This document shows positions 26,724 to 35,743 of a stretch of 64,000 nucleotides of DNA, piece by piece. This DNA comes from Streptomyces sp. Tu 3180. GTDB taxonomy: Bacteria; Actinomycetota; Actinomycetes; Streptomycetales; Streptomycetaceae. The position numbers and the translations under genes are program-made. Position 1 is the first letter of the stretch. The number at the start of each line of letters is the position of its first letter. The notes below the pieces were generated by a model, which made no database searches, was not told the DNA's origin, and saw only the letters and a program-made list of their open reading frames with translations. The stretch is from positions 7,728,001-7,792,000 of the forward strand of contig NZ_WOXS01000002.1 of NCBI RefSeq assembly GCF_009852415.1, written 5' to 3'.

Positions 26724-28241
26724 ATGACCCACCCGTCCGACACGGGTCCGGCCCCGGTTCTCGCGCTGAAGGACATCTCCAAGTCCTTCGGCGCGGTCCG
26801 CGCACTGCGGGACGTCTCCCTGGAGCTGTTCCCCGGGGAGGTGCACGCCCTCGCCGGCGAGAACGGAGCCGGCAAGTCGACTCTCATCAAGACGCTCGCC
26901 GGAGTGCACCGGCCGGACACCGGCCAGGTGCTGCTCGACGGCGCCCCCGTCGTCTTCCACGGCCCCGGTGACGCCCGCGACGCCGGCATCGCCGTGATCT
27001 ACCAGGAGCCCACGCTCTTCCCCGACCTGTCGATCGCCGAGAACATCTTCATGGGCCGGCAGCCCCGGCGGGCGCTCGGCCGGATCGACCACCGGGCCAC
27101 CCACGACGCGACCGCCGCCCTGATGCGGCGGCTCGGCGTCGAACTCGACCCGGACCGTCCGGCCCGCGGTCTGTCCATCGCCGACCAGCAGATCGTCGAG
27201 ATCGCCAAGGCGCTCTCCTTCGACGCCCGCGTCCTGATCATGGACGAGCCCACCGCCGCCCTCACCGGCAGCGAGGTCGCCCGCCTCTTCGGCGTCGTGC
27301 GCACCCTGCGCGACCAGGGCGCCGCGGTGCTGTTCATCTCCCACCGCCTGGAGGAGATCTTCGAGATCTGCGGGCGGGTCACCACGCTCCGCGACGGCGC
27401 CTGGATCTCCAGCGAGCCGCTGGCCGGCATGACCGAGGACGACCTGGTCCGCCGCATGGTCGGCCGCGACCTCGAGGAGCTCTACCCCAAGCAGGACGTG
27501 ACGCCGGGCGAGATCGCCCTGAGCGTGCGCCGGCTGACCCGCGAGGGCGTCTTCACCGACGTCTCCTTCGACGTGCGGCGCGGTGAGATCGTCGGCCTGG
27601 CCGGACTCGTCGGCGCCGGGCGCACCGAGGTGGCCCGCGCCGTGTTCGGCGTCGACCGCTGGGACGCCGGGGAGGTCGAGGTCGACGGACGGAAGCTGAC
27701 CAACGGCGCCCCGTCCACGGCCATGGCCGCGGGCCTCGCCCTGGTCCCCGAGGACCGGCGCGCCCAGGGCCTGGTGATGGACATGTCCATCGAACGCAAC
27801 ATCGGCCTCACCGGACTCCGCACGACCGTGAGGGCCGGCCTGATGGACCGCGGCGCCGAACGCAGCCGCTCCCTCGACTGGGCCGTCAAGCTCCAGGTCA
27901 AGTACGCCCGGATCGCCGACGCGGTGAACACCCTGTCCGGCGGCAACCAGCAGAAGGTCGTCCTCGCCAAGTGGCTCGCCACCGGCCCGAAGGTGCTGAT
28001 CGTGGACGAGCCCACGCGCGGCATCGACGTCGGCACCAAGGCCGAGGTGCACCGGCTGCTGTCCCAGCTCGCCGCCGACGGCGTCGCCGTCCTGATGATC
28101 TCCTCCGACCTGCCCGAGATCCTCGGCATGGCCGACCGCGTGCTGGTGATGCACGAGGGCCGGCTCACCGCCGAGATCCCCCGCACCGACGCCACCGAGG
28201 AAACCGTGATGGCCGCAGCCACGGGGAGGGCCGCCGCATGA
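26724..28241 (+). CDS. rhaT: Rhamnose ABC transporter, ATP-binding protein
   Basis: 505 residues from ATG 26724 with GAGGAG. Two tandem nucleotide-binding domains of the CUT2 (RbsA-like) class. NBD1 has Walker A GENGAGKST near 51, signature LSIADQQIVEIAKAL near 150 and DEPTAALTGSEV near 175. NBD2 has the usual degenerate Walker A (GLVGAGRTE near 294) and a signature LSGGNQQKVVLAKWL near 393. The final codons overlap the permease gene by four bases. Its place in the rhamnose locus and the mutarotase downstream assign the substrate as L-rhamnose. Confidence 0.92.
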   Translation: MTHPSDTGPAPVLALKDISKSFGAVRALRDVSLELFPGEVHALAGENGAGKSTLIKTLAGVHRPDTGQVLLDGAPVVFHGPGDARDAGIAVIYQEPTLFPDLSIAENIFMGRQPRRALGRIDHRATHDATAALMRRLGVELDPDRPARGLSIADQQIVEIAKALSFDARVLIMDEPTAALTGSEVARLFGVVRTLRDQGAAVLFISHRLEEIFEICGRVTTLRDGAWISSEPLAGMTEDDLVRRMVGRDLEELYPKQDVTPGEIALSVRRLTREGVFTDVSFDVRRGEIVGLAGLVGAGRTEVARAVFGVDRWDAGEVEVDGRKLTNGAPSTAMAAGLALVPEDRRAQGLVMDMSIERNIGLTGLRTTVRAGLMDRGAERSRSLDWAVKLQVKYARIADAVNTLSGGNQQKVVLAKWLATGPKVLIVDEPTRGIDVGTKAEVHRLLSQLAADGVAVLMISSDLPEILGMADRVLVMHEGRLTAEIPRTDATEETVMAAATGRAAA

Positions 28242-29278
28242 CGGTCGCCGCTCCCGAAGAAGCCCCCGTCGCCGAGGCGCCCAAGGCCGGCGCCACCCGG
28301 CTGGTGGACCGCGTCTTCAAGATGCGCGAACTCGCCATCCTCGTCGTCTTCCTGGTGATGATCGCCGTCACCCAGGCCGGCAACAGCGAGTTCCTGTCCG
28401 AGCAGGGCATCAAGGACCTGCTGCTGAACGCGACCATCCTGGTCCTGGTCGCCACCGGCCAGTCCCTGGTCGTCATCACCCGCAACGTCGACCTGTCCGT
28501 GGGCTCCACCCTCGGCATCAGCGCCTTCGCCGCCGGCGTCCACCTCCAGGACGGCGGGAACCCGGTCGTCGCCGTCGCCCTGGCCGTCCTGCTCGGCGTC
28601 GGCTTCGGACTGCTCAACGGCCTGCTCGTCAGCCTCGGCCAGGTGCCCGCCCTCGTGGTCACCCTCGGCACCCTCTACATCATCCGCGGCATCGACTCCG
28701 TCTGGGTCGGTTCCCGGCAGATCACGGCCGCCGATCTCCCCGGCGGATTCGTCGACTTCGGCTCCGGCGGCATCTCGGCGGTGCCGTACCTGGCGCTCAT
28801 CGCGCTCGCGGTGCTCGTGGCGACGGCGTACTACCTCAAGCACTTCGGCAGCGGGCGCGAGCTGTACGCGCTCGGCTCCAACCCCGAGGCAGCCCGCCTC
28901 GCCGGCATCCCGGTGCGCAAGCGGATCCTCGCCGCGTACACCTTCTGCGGCGCCCTCGCGGGCCTCGCCGGCGCCCTGTACCTGGCCCGGTTCGGCAACG
29001 TCGACTCCGGCACCGGCAACGGCTACGAACTCACCGTCGTCAGCGCGGTCGTGGTCGGCGGCGTGGTCTTCACCGGCGGCTCCGGCAGCGTCTACGGCGC
29101 GGCCCTCGGCGCGCTGCTGCTGACCTCCGTCAACAGCGTGCTGCCCGCCCTCGGCGTCAGCTCCGTGTGGGTGCTCGCCATCAACGGCATCCTGCTCATC
29201 CTCGCCATCGCGGTCGACCGGATCGTCGCGCTGCGCGTGGCCTCCGCCCTGAAGAAGAGGAACGCCCGCCATGCCTGA
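28238..29278 (+). CDS. rhaP: Rhamnose ABC transporter permease 1
   Basis: 346 residues from ATG 28238. About nine helices of the BPD_transp_2 (RbsC/AraH) family. TRNVDLSVGSTLGISAFAAG near 85 is the substrate-channel signature. YALGSNPEAARLAGIPVRKR near 212 is the coupling motif, with the EAARLAGI loop contacting the ATPase. The N-terminal 25 residues are polar. It overlaps the next permease gene by eight bases. Together the two permeases form a heterodimeric pore. Confidence 0.92.
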   Translation: MTVAAPEEAPVAEAPKAGATRLVDRVFKMRELAILVVFLVMIAVTQAGNSEFLSEQGIKDLLLNATILVLVATGQSLVVITRNVDLSVGSTLGISAFAAGVHLQDGGNPVVAVALAVLLGVGFGLLNGLLVSLGQVPALVVTLGTLYIIRGIDSVWVGSRQITAADLPGGFVDFGSGGISAVPYLALIALAVLVATAYYLKHFGSGRELYALGSNPEAARLAGIPVRKRILAAYTFCGALAGLAGALYLARFGNVDSGTGNGYELTVVSAVVVGGVVFTGGSGSVYGAALGALLLTSVNSVLPALGVSSVWVLAINGILLILAIAVDRIVALRVASALKKRNARHA

Positions 29279-30284
29279 GTCCCTGACGCGCGCGGTCCGC
29301 TGGGACACGGTCGTCGGCGCCCTGCTCGTCGTCGTCCTGCTGCTGTCCTTCACCACGGTCGACGGCTTCGGCAACGCGCTCAACCTGTCGTTCCTCATCG
29401 GCAACACCCTGCCGATCGCGCTGATCGCCCTGCCCATGACCCTGCTGGTGGTCTCCGGCGAGATCGACCTGTCCGTGGCCTCCACGGCCGGCCTGTCCGG
29501 CGCGGTGATGGGCGCCCTGTGGAACCAGGGCATGGCCATCGAGGCGATCATCCCGGTCTGCCTCGTGATCGGCGTCGTCTGCGGCCTGGTCAACGGCCTG
29601 CTGGTGACCCGCCTCGGCCTGCCCTCCCTCGCCGTCACCATCGGCACGCTGGCCGCCTACCGGGGCATCGCGCAGATCGTGCTCGGCTCCGACGCGGTGA
29701 CCGACTTCCCCGCCCCGTACCTGGACTTCGCCGCCGGACGCATCGGCGACACGTTCATCCCGTACGCCCTCCCGCCCTTCCTGGTGCTGCTCGCCATCGC
29801 CGTCGTCGCCCTGCACGCCACCCCGTTCGGCCGGTCGCTGTTCGCGGTCGGCGCGAGCGAGGAGGCGGCCCGGTTCGCCGGCATCCGCGTCAAGCGGCAG
29901 AAGCTGATCCTGTTCACCCTGACCGGCCTGATGGCCTCCCTCACCGGCGTCTTCTGGGCGCTGCACTACGCCAGCGCCCGCTACGACAACGCCACCGGCC
30001 TCGAACTGTCCGTCGTGGCGGCCGTGCTGCTCGGCGGCATCGACTTCGACGGCGGCAAGGGCACGCTCGGCGGCGCGATCGCCGGTGTGTTCCTGCTCGG
30101 CGCGCTGCAGAACGTGATGAGCCTGCAGGACGTGTCCGCGCAGTCCCAGATCGTCGTCACCGGTGTGCTGCTGGTCCTGTCCGTGCTCGGTCCCCGTGTC
30201 GCCCGGCAGATCGCCGTCGCACGCGCCGGACGCCGGTCGACCGCCGCACCACCGGCGTCCAAGGCGCCCACCCCGGCCTCCTGA
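29271..30284 (+). CDS. rhaQ: Rhamnose ABC transporter permease 2
   Basis: 337 residues from ATG 29271, inside the end of the first permease gene. Same family and topology: GEIDLSVASTAGLSGAVMGA near 63, NGLLVTRLGLPSLAVTIGTL near 107 and the coupling loop VGASEEAARFAGIRVKRQK near 197. It pairs with the first permease as in rhizobial RhaP/RhaQ. A short Pro/Ala tail follows the last helix. Confidence 0.92.
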   Translation: MPESLTRAVRWDTVVGALLVVVLLLSFTTVDGFGNALNLSFLIGNTLPIALIALPMTLLVVSGEIDLSVASTAGLSGAVMGALWNQGMAIEAIIPVCLVIGVVCGLVNGLLVTRLGLPSLAVTIGTLAAYRGIAQIVLGSDAVTDFPAPYLDFAAGRIGDTFIPYALPPFLVLLAIAVVALHATPFGRSLFAVGASEEAARFAGIRVKRQKLILFTLTGLMASLTGVFWALHYASARYDNATGLELSVVAAVLLGGIDFDGGKGTLGGAIAGVFLLGALQNVMSLQDVSAQSQIVVTGVLLVLSVLGPRVARQIAVARAGRRSTAAPPASKAPTPAS

Positions 30285-30319
30285 ACCCCTCTCTCGTCCC
30301 GTCCCTTAAGGAACCCACC

Positions 30320-31405
30320 ATGCGCAAGGCAACCCTCCGCCGCACCTGCGCGGCCTTCGCCGCCGTCACCTCGCTCGCCCTGGCCGCCACCGCCTGCGGC
30401 GGCACCACCAAGGAGGACGTCAAGAACGAGGGCGGCGGCGCGGCGGCCTCGGCCGGCAAGGCCGACCCGAACGCGGCCACCAAGAAGGGCCTGACCGTCG
30501 GCTTCCTGCCCAAGCAGGTCAACAACCCCTACTTCACCACCGCCGACAAGGGCGGCGAGAAGGCCGTCGAGGAACTGGGCTCCACCTACAAGGAGGTCGG
30601 CCCGTCCAGCGCCACCGACACCGCCGGCCAGGTCTCCTACGTCAACACCCTCACCCAGCAGCAGGTCGACGCCATGGCCGTCTCCGCGCAGGACCCCGGC
30701 GCCCTGTGCACCGCGCTCAAGCAGGCGATGAAGAACGGCATCGAGGTCGTCACCTACGACTCCGACACCACCGCCGACTGCCGCAACGCCTTCGTCTCGC
30801 AGGCCTCCGCCGAGGACCTCGGCCGCACCGAGGTGCAGCTGCTCGCCGAACAGATCGACTACAAGGGCGAGATCGCGATCCTGTCCGCCGCGCAGACGGC
30901 GACGAACCAGAACATCTGGATCGACTTCATGAAGGACGAGCTGAAGAAGCCCGAGTACAAGAACATGAAGCTGGTCAAGGTCGCCTACGGCAACGACGAC
31001 GCCCAGCAGTCCTTCCAGCAGACCCAGGGCCTGCTCCAGGAGCACCCGAACCTGAAGGGGATCATCTCCCCGACCACCGTCGGCATCAAGGCCGCCGCCC
31101 AGTACCTGTCCGGCTCCAAGTACAAGGGCAAGGTCAAGCTGACCGGCCTCGGCACCCCCAACGACATGCGCAAGTACGTCAAGAACGGCACCGTCGAGGC
31201 GTTCGAGCTCTGGGACCCGGCCAAGCTCGGCGAGCTGGCCGCCCGCACCGCGATCGCCCTGTCCTCCGGCCAGATCACCGGCAAGGAGGGCGAGACCTTC
31301 ACGGCCGGCGCGATGGGCGAGTACACCATCGGCAAGGACGGCGTGATCAACCTCGGCAAGCCCACCGTCTTCAACGCCGAGAACATCGACCAGTTCGACT
31401 TCTGA
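30320..31405 (+). CDS. rhaS: Rhamnose ABC transporter, substrate-binding lipoprotein
   Basis: 361 residues from ATG 30320 behind AAGGAA. The lipoprotein signal peptide ends in the lipobox ATAC, with the modified cysteine near residue 28. A Gly/Ala/Lys linker follows. The periplasmic-binding fold of the RbsB type runs from residue about 50: LTVGFLPKQVNNPYFTTADK, VSAQDPGALCTALKQAMKNG, VVTYDSDTTADCRNAFVSQA and a C-terminal ligand loop with TGLGTPNDMRKY. It captures L-rhamnose outside the membrane. Codon use (all Lys as AAG, all Asn as AAC) fits high expression. Co-transcribed with the permeases (35 bp gap). Confidence 0.93.
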   Translation: MRKATLRRTCAAFAAVTSLALAATACGGTTKEDVKNEGGGAAASAGKADPNAATKKGLTVGFLPKQVNNPYFTTADKGGEKAVEELGSTYKEVGPSSATDTAGQVSYVNTLTQQQVDAMAVSAQDPGALCTALKQAMKNGIEVVTYDSDTTADCRNAFVSQASAEDLGRTEVQLLAEQIDYKGEIAILSAAQTATNQNIWIDFMKDELKKPEYKNMKLVKVAYGNDDAQQSFQQTQGLLQEHPNLKGIISPTTVGIKAAAQYLSGSKYKGKVKLTGLGTPNDMRKYVKNGTVEAFELWDPAKLGELAARTAIALSSGQITGKEGETFTAGAMGEYTIGKDGVINLGKPTVFNAENIDQFDF

Positions 31406-31434
31406 TCCCCACCACTCCGGAGGAGCGGTACCTC

Positions 31435-31755
31435 ATGCAACGCGTCTGTTTCCTGCTCAAGGTCCGACAGGACCGGATCGCCGAGTACCGCGAACGCCAC
31501 GCCGCCGTGTGGCCCGAGATGCGCGAGGCGCTCTCGGCCACCGGCTGGCACAACTACTCCCTCTTCCTGCGCGACGACGGCCTCCTCGTCGGTTACCTGG
31601 AGACCGAGGACTTCGAGGCGGCCAGGGCCGGCATGGAGGCCACCGAGGTCAACGGCCGCTGGCAGGCCGAGATGTCCCCCTTCTTCGAGTCCCTCGACGG
31701 CTCCCGGCCGGACGAGGCGATGAAACCGCTGACCGAGGTCTTCCACCTCGCCTGA
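31435..31755 (+). CDS. rhaM: L-rhamnose mutarotase
   Basis: 106 residues from ATG 31435 behind CCGGAGGAG. It matches RhaM/YiiL end to end: RVCFLLKVRQDRIAEYRERH with the catalytic histidine near residue 20, VWPEMREALSATGWHNYSLF near 23-42, and the C-terminal MSPFFESLDGSRPDEAMKPL. It interconverts alpha and beta anomers of L-rhamnose so that the isomerase receives its preferred form. It lies 29 bp after the binding-protein gene in the same operon. Confidence 0.95.
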   Translation: MQRVCFLLKVRQDRIAEYRERHAAVWPEMREALSATGWHNYSLFLRDDGLLVGYLETEDFEAARAGMEATEVNGRWQAEMSPFFESLDGSRPDEAMKPLTEVFHLA

Positions 31756-31769
31756 CGACGGAGCCCGCG

Positions 31770-33194
31770 ATGAGACGACGCACCCTCCTGGCCGGCGCGC
31801 TCCTCGGCACCGCGGCGGTCCCCGCCCCCGCCGCCGGCACCGCCCGGGCCGCCGCGCCCGGCCCGTCGGTCACCCGCACCGGCCGCACCACGCCCGACAG
31901 CCGGGCCGTCCACTTCGTGTCCTACGACGGCCTGGTCAACAACAACTCCTTCCAGAAGAACGGCCTGCTCACCCACAAGGGCCACCAGTACGCCGCCTGG
32001 TACACCGCGGACCGCAGCGCCGTGGTCGCCCGCCGCGCCCTCGGTGCGAGCACCTGGCAGACCGTGCGGGCCGGCCACACCCTGCGCTACGACGACTCCC
32101 ACAACGTCATCTCCATGGGCGTGTCGAGGACCGACGGCCGTCTGCACCTCCACATGGACTCCCACAGCGACGGCTTCACCTACGTCAGGTCGGTCGCCGG
32201 ACTCCTGGACGACCCGACGGGACTGAGCTGGACCGCGAGCCGCTTCGGCGCCCCGCAGTCCACCCTGGACGGACTCGCCCTCACCCGGCAGTTCACCTAC
32301 CCGCAGTTCGTCGCCACCCCCGAGGGCCGCCTCCAGCTCAGCCACCGGGCCGGCGTCTCCGGCAACGGCCGCAACGCACTGGCCGAGTACGACGGCACGA
32401 AGTGGACGGCGCTGGGGGAGTGGACCAGCTCCACCGGCACGTACACCAGTGAGCACGGCTCCTCCACCGCCCGCAACATGTACCTGCACGGCATCGACTA
32501 CGACCGGAACGGCCGCCTGCACGCCTTCTTCACCTGGCGCGAGCAGAACGGCGCCGTGATGTGCTCCGGCGGCGGCCTCACCAACCACGACACCGGTTAC
32601 GTGTACTCCGACGACCGCGGCCGTACCTGGCGCAACGACGCGGGCACCGTCGTCGGCAGGACCGGGACCTCCGACCGGGTCTCCGTCACCGACGCGGGAC
32701 GGGTGGTCGGCCCGCTGAACCCGGACCACTCCCTGATGAACCAGGAGAGCCAGTTCACCGACTCCGCCGGCCGGCCGCACGCGATCATCTCCTACGTCCC
32801 CGGCCGCTTCGGCCAGTGCACCACGGACTACGTCGCCGACCGCACGGCGAACGGCCGTGCCTTCCACGTCCGCCGGACCGCCGCCGGCGGCCGGCGGAAG
32901 ACCGAGATCCCCGTCCCGCTGAACTCCAGCCGGCGCACCAGACTGGTCCTGGACCGGTACGACAACGCCTACGCCGTGTTCCCCTACGGCCGCGTCGCCG
33001 CCGCCTCCGCGGCCTCCGGGCACACCGACTGGAAGCTGCTGTACGACGGCGCCGGCCTGAACGCCTTCGGCGAGGTGGTGATCGACGAGACCCGCGTCGC
33101 CCAGGACGGCGTGCTGTCGGTCATGTACCAGGAGAAGTCCACCGGTACGACACCCTCGCCCCTGCACGTGATCGACTTCGGGCTGCCCGCCTGA
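31770..33194 (+). CDS. Secreted BNR-4 beta-propeller protein, candidate polysaccharide lyase
   Basis: 474 residues from ATG 31770, 14 bp after rhaM. The signal peptide (about 30 residues) begins MRRRTLLAGALLG with twin arginines and ends at AxA sites, so export by Tat or Sec is expected. The mature part fits the BNR_4 seven-bladed propeller family: DGLVNNNSFQKNGLLTHKGH near 50, TLRYDDSHNVISMGVSRTDG near 100, HLHMDSHSDGFTYVRS, FTYPQFVATPEG near 175 and NMYLHGIDYDRNGRLHAFFT near 235. Members of this fold include ulvan lyases and an L-rhamnose-alpha-1,4-D-glucuronate lyase. Position in a rhamnose operon suggests it releases rhamnose or rhamnosylated fragments; activity is not proven. Confidence 0.8.
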   Translation: MRRRTLLAGALLGTAAVPAPAAGTARAAAPGPSVTRTGRTTPDSRAVHFVSYDGLVNNNSFQKNGLLTHKGHQYAAWYTADRSAVVARRALGASTWQTVRAGHTLRYDDSHNVISMGVSRTDGRLHLHMDSHSDGFTYVRSVAGLLDDPTGLSWTASRFGAPQSTLDGLALTRQFTYPQFVATPEGRLQLSHRAGVSGNGRNALAEYDGTKWTALGEWTSSTGTYTSEHGSSTARNMYLHGIDYDRNGRLHAFFTWREQNGAVMCSGGGLTNHDTGYVYSDDRGRTWRNDAGTVVGRTGTSDRVSVTDAGRVVGPLNPDHSLMNQESQFTDSAGRPHAIISYVPGRFGQCTTDYVADRTANGRAFHVRRTAAGGRRKTEIPVPLNSSRRTRLVLDRYDNAYAVFPYGRVAAASAASGHTDWKLLYDGAGLNAFGEVVIDETRVAQDGVLSVMYQEKSTGTTPSPLHVIDFGLPA

Positions 33195-33274
33195 CCGTGC
33201 CCGCTCAAGGGCGGCGCTGCCGGTAGTGTGATGGCCCGCCGCGTCGCCCCGCTCTTTCTGGAGGTCCCTGTCCG

Positions 33275-34300
33275 ATGGCCCAGTCGGTGGGTATCAAGGA
33301 CGTCGCCCGCGTCGCCGGAGTGTCCGTCGGCACCGTCTCCAACGTGATCAACCGCCCGGACACGGTCGCCGCCGAGACCCGGGCGCGGGTGCTGTCCGCC
33401 ATCGACCGGCTCGGCTACGTCCGCAGCGAGTCGGCGCGCCAGCTGCGTGCGGGCCGCAGCCGGATCATGGGCCTGCTCGTCCTCGACATGGGCAACCCCT
33501 TCTTCGTCGACGTGGCGCGCGGCGCCGAGCGCGCCGCGCGCCGGGCCGGCCTCGGCGTGATGATCTGCAACAGCGCCCAGAACGCGAGCGAGGAGGCCGA
33601 GTACCTCTCCCTCTTCGCCGAACAGCGGGTCCGGGGCGTCCTGCTCACCCCGGCGGACGCCACCGGCCACAACATCGAGGCGTTCCGCCGCCACGGCATC
33701 CCCTTCGTGCTGGTCGACCGGGTCGCCGAGGGCACCACCGAGTGCTCGGTCTCCGTGGACGACGTGGCGGGCGGCGCGCTGGCCGTGCGGCACCTCGTCG
33801 ACGCGGGGCACCGGTCCATCGCGTACGTCAGCGGACCGCCCGGCCTGAACCAGGTCCGCGACCGCCGCATCGGCGCCCTGGACGCCCTCGCCGAGGCCGG
33901 ACTGGGCCCGGACCGCCTGCGCGAGCTGCCCACCGAGCGGCTCGACGTCGCCGCGGGACGGGACGCCGGCGCCCGCCTCCTGGGCCTCGCCGACCGCCCC
34001 ACCGCCGTGTTCTGCGCCAACGACCTGCTCGCCCTCGGCGTGCTGCAGGCGATGTACGCGGCCGGGGTCGGCGTCCCCGACGACCTCGCGATCGTCGGCT
34101 ACGACGACATCGAGTTCGCCGCCGCCGCGGCCGTCCCGCTCACCTCGGTGCGGCAGCCGGCCGTCACCATGGGGGCCATGGCGGCGGAGCTGCTGCTGGA
34201 GGAGACGGAGGCCGGGACCGCGGAGAAGCCGCACGAGCACCGGCGGGTCGTCCTGAGCCCCGAGCTGGTGGTCCGCCGCTCCAGTCTGTCGTCCCGCTGA
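33275..34300 (+). CDS. LacI-family regulator of the rhamnose locus
   Basis: 341 residues from ATG 33275 behind TCTGGAGG. The helix-turn-helix GIKDVARVAGVSVGTVSNVI is at 6-25, and the hinge helix ARQLRAGRSR near 55 enters the minor groove. The periplasmic-binding-like sensor domain (60-335) has GLLVLDMGNPFF, GVLLTPADATGHNI near 126, FVLVDRVAEG near 145 and VGYDDIEFAAAAAVPLTSVR near 275. It is the only regulator in the locus, so it probably binds the TGAAACNNTTCA-type repeats at 26503, 26599 and 26669 and is released by rhamnose or a derivative. It has its own 80-bp upstream gap. Confidence 0.9.
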   Translation: MAQSVGIKDVARVAGVSVGTVSNVINRPDTVAAETRARVLSAIDRLGYVRSESARQLRAGRSRIMGLLVLDMGNPFFVDVARGAERAARRAGLGVMICNSAQNASEEAEYLSLFAEQRVRGVLLTPADATGHNIEAFRRHGIPFVLVDRVAEGTTECSVSVDDVAGGALAVRHLVDAGHRSIAYVSGPPGLNQVRDRRIGALDALAEAGLGPDRLRELPTERLDVAAGRDAGARLLGLADRPTAVFCANDLLALGVLQAMYAAGVGVPDDLAIVGYDDIEFAAAAAVPLTSVRQPAVTMGAMAAELLLEETEAGTAEKPHEHRRVVLSPELVVRRSSLSSR

Positions 34301-34334
34301 CCGGCCGTTCCGGTGGAGAACATGGTGATCCCGG

Positions 34335-34353
34335 GTTCGTCGACCGGACGAAC
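34335..34353. promoter_or_regulatory. Inverted repeat upstream of the hydrolase gene
   Basis: GTTCGTC-GACCG-GACGAAC is a perfect 7-bp dyad with a 5-base centre. It lies between the LacI stop (34300) and the hydrolase start (34405). An operator or a short terminator are both possible. Confidence 0.4.
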
Positions 34354-34404
34354 GTGTGCTGAACTGGGTCGCGGTCCGACAATCCGTCCGTCCCGGGAGC
34401 CCCG

Positions 34405-35706
34405 TTGACCGTCAGCTACCGCCAGCCCGGCGTCGTCCTCACCGACCGCCGCTTCACCGTGCCCCTCGACCACGACGACCCCTCGGGGGAGACGATCGAG
34501 CTGTACGCGCGCGAGGTCGTCGCCGGTGACAAGGCGGACGGGGACCTGCCGTGGCTGCTGTACCTCCAGGGCGGCCCCGGCTTCGGGGCGAACCGTTTCA
34601 TCGGGAAGCAGGCCTGGCTCGGCCGGGCGCTGGAGGAGTACCGCGTGCTGCTCCTCGACCAGCGCGGCACCGGCCACTCCACCCCCGCCAACCGGCAGAC
34701 GCTCCCGCTGCGCGGCGGCCCCGCCGAGCAGGCCGACTACCTCACCCGCTTCCGCGCGGACTCCATCGTCCGCGACTGCGAGGCGATCCGCCCCGAGGTC
34801 ACCGGCGGTGCCCCGTGGACCGTCCTCGGCCAGAGCTTCGGCGGCTTCTGCACCGTCGCCTACCTGTCCATGGCCCCCGAGGGACTGGACACCGCACTCG
34901 TCACCGGCGGACTGCCCTCCCTGGACGCCCACGCGGACGACGTCTACCGGGCCGCCTACCCGCGCATCGCACGCAAGGTCGCCGCCCACTACGCCCGTTA
35001 CCCGCAGGACGTCGAACGCGCCCGCCGCATCGCCGACCACCTCCTGGCCCACGAGGTCGTCCTCCCGAACGGCTACCGGTTCACCGTCGAGGCCTTCCAG
35101 TCCCTCGGCATCCTCCTGGGCAGCGGCGACGGCAGCCACCGCCTGCACCACCTCCTCGAGGACGCCTTCGTCCGCACCCCGGCGGGACCCGCGCTGTCCG
35201 ACGCGTTCCAGGAGCAGGTCCAGGGCCTGCTGTCGTACGCCGGCCACCCGCTGTACGCGCTGGTCCACGAGGCGATCTACGCCCAGGACGCCCGTCCCAC
35301 CGCCTGGTCCGCCGAGCGGGTGCGGGCCGAGTTCCCGCAGTTCGACGCGGCCAAGGCGCTCGCCGGCGACGAACCGCTGCCGTTCACCGGCGAGACGGTC
35401 CACCCGTGGATGTTCGACTGCGACCCCGCGCTGCGCCCGCTGCGCGAGACCGCCGAACTGCTCGCCGCCCGCACCGACTGGACGCCCCTGTACGACCCGG
35501 CCCGGCTGGCCGCCAACGAGGTCCCGGCCGCGGCGGCCGTCTACCACGACGACATGTACGTCCACACCGCCCACTCGCTGGAGACCGCCCGCGCGATCCG
35601 CGGCCTGCGCACCTGGGTCACCGACGAGTTCGAGCACGACGGCGTCCGGGCCGGCGGCCCCCGCGTCCTGGACCGGCTGCTCGCCCTCGCGCGCGGCGAG
35701 GTCTGA
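34405..35706 (+). CDS. Alpha/beta hydrolase, proline iminopeptidase-like (S33)
   Basis: 433 residues from TTG 34405 behind CGGGAG. The start is supported by the family N-terminus and spacing. The oxyanion region YLQGGPGFGANRF is near 52, then LLLDQRGTGHST near 83, and the nucleophile elbow LGQSFGGFCTVAYLS near 144. A long helical cap spans residues 190-340. VYHDDMYVH near 380 carries the catalytic Asp/His neighbourhood. GGPG and GQSFGG are signatures of the proline iminopeptidase family. It is about 430 residues, as in actinobacterial homologues, and has no signal peptide, so a cytoplasmic peptidase is likely. Confidence 0.88.
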   Translation: MTVSYRQPGVVLTDRRFTVPLDHDDPSGETIELYAREVVAGDKADGDLPWLLYLQGGPGFGANRFIGKQAWLGRALEEYRVLLLDQRGTGHSTPANRQTLPLRGGPAEQADYLTRFRADSIVRDCEAIRPEVTGGAPWTVLGQSFGGFCTVAYLSMAPEGLDTALVTGGLPSLDAHADDVYRAAYPRIARKVAAHYARYPQDVERARRIADHLLAHEVVLPNGYRFTVEAFQSLGILLGSGDGSHRLHHLLEDAFVRTPAGPALSDAFQEQVQGLLSYAGHPLYALVHEAIYAQDARPTAWSAERVRAEFPQFDAAKALAGDEPLPFTGETVHPWMFDCDPALRPLRETAELLAARTDWTPLYDPARLAANEVPAAAAVYHDDMYVHTAHSLETARAIRGLRTWVTDEFEHDGVRAGGPRVLDRLLALARGEV

Positions 35707-35743
35707 GCCGGGCCCCGGGCGGTGCCGGGGTTAGTCTGCGGGC

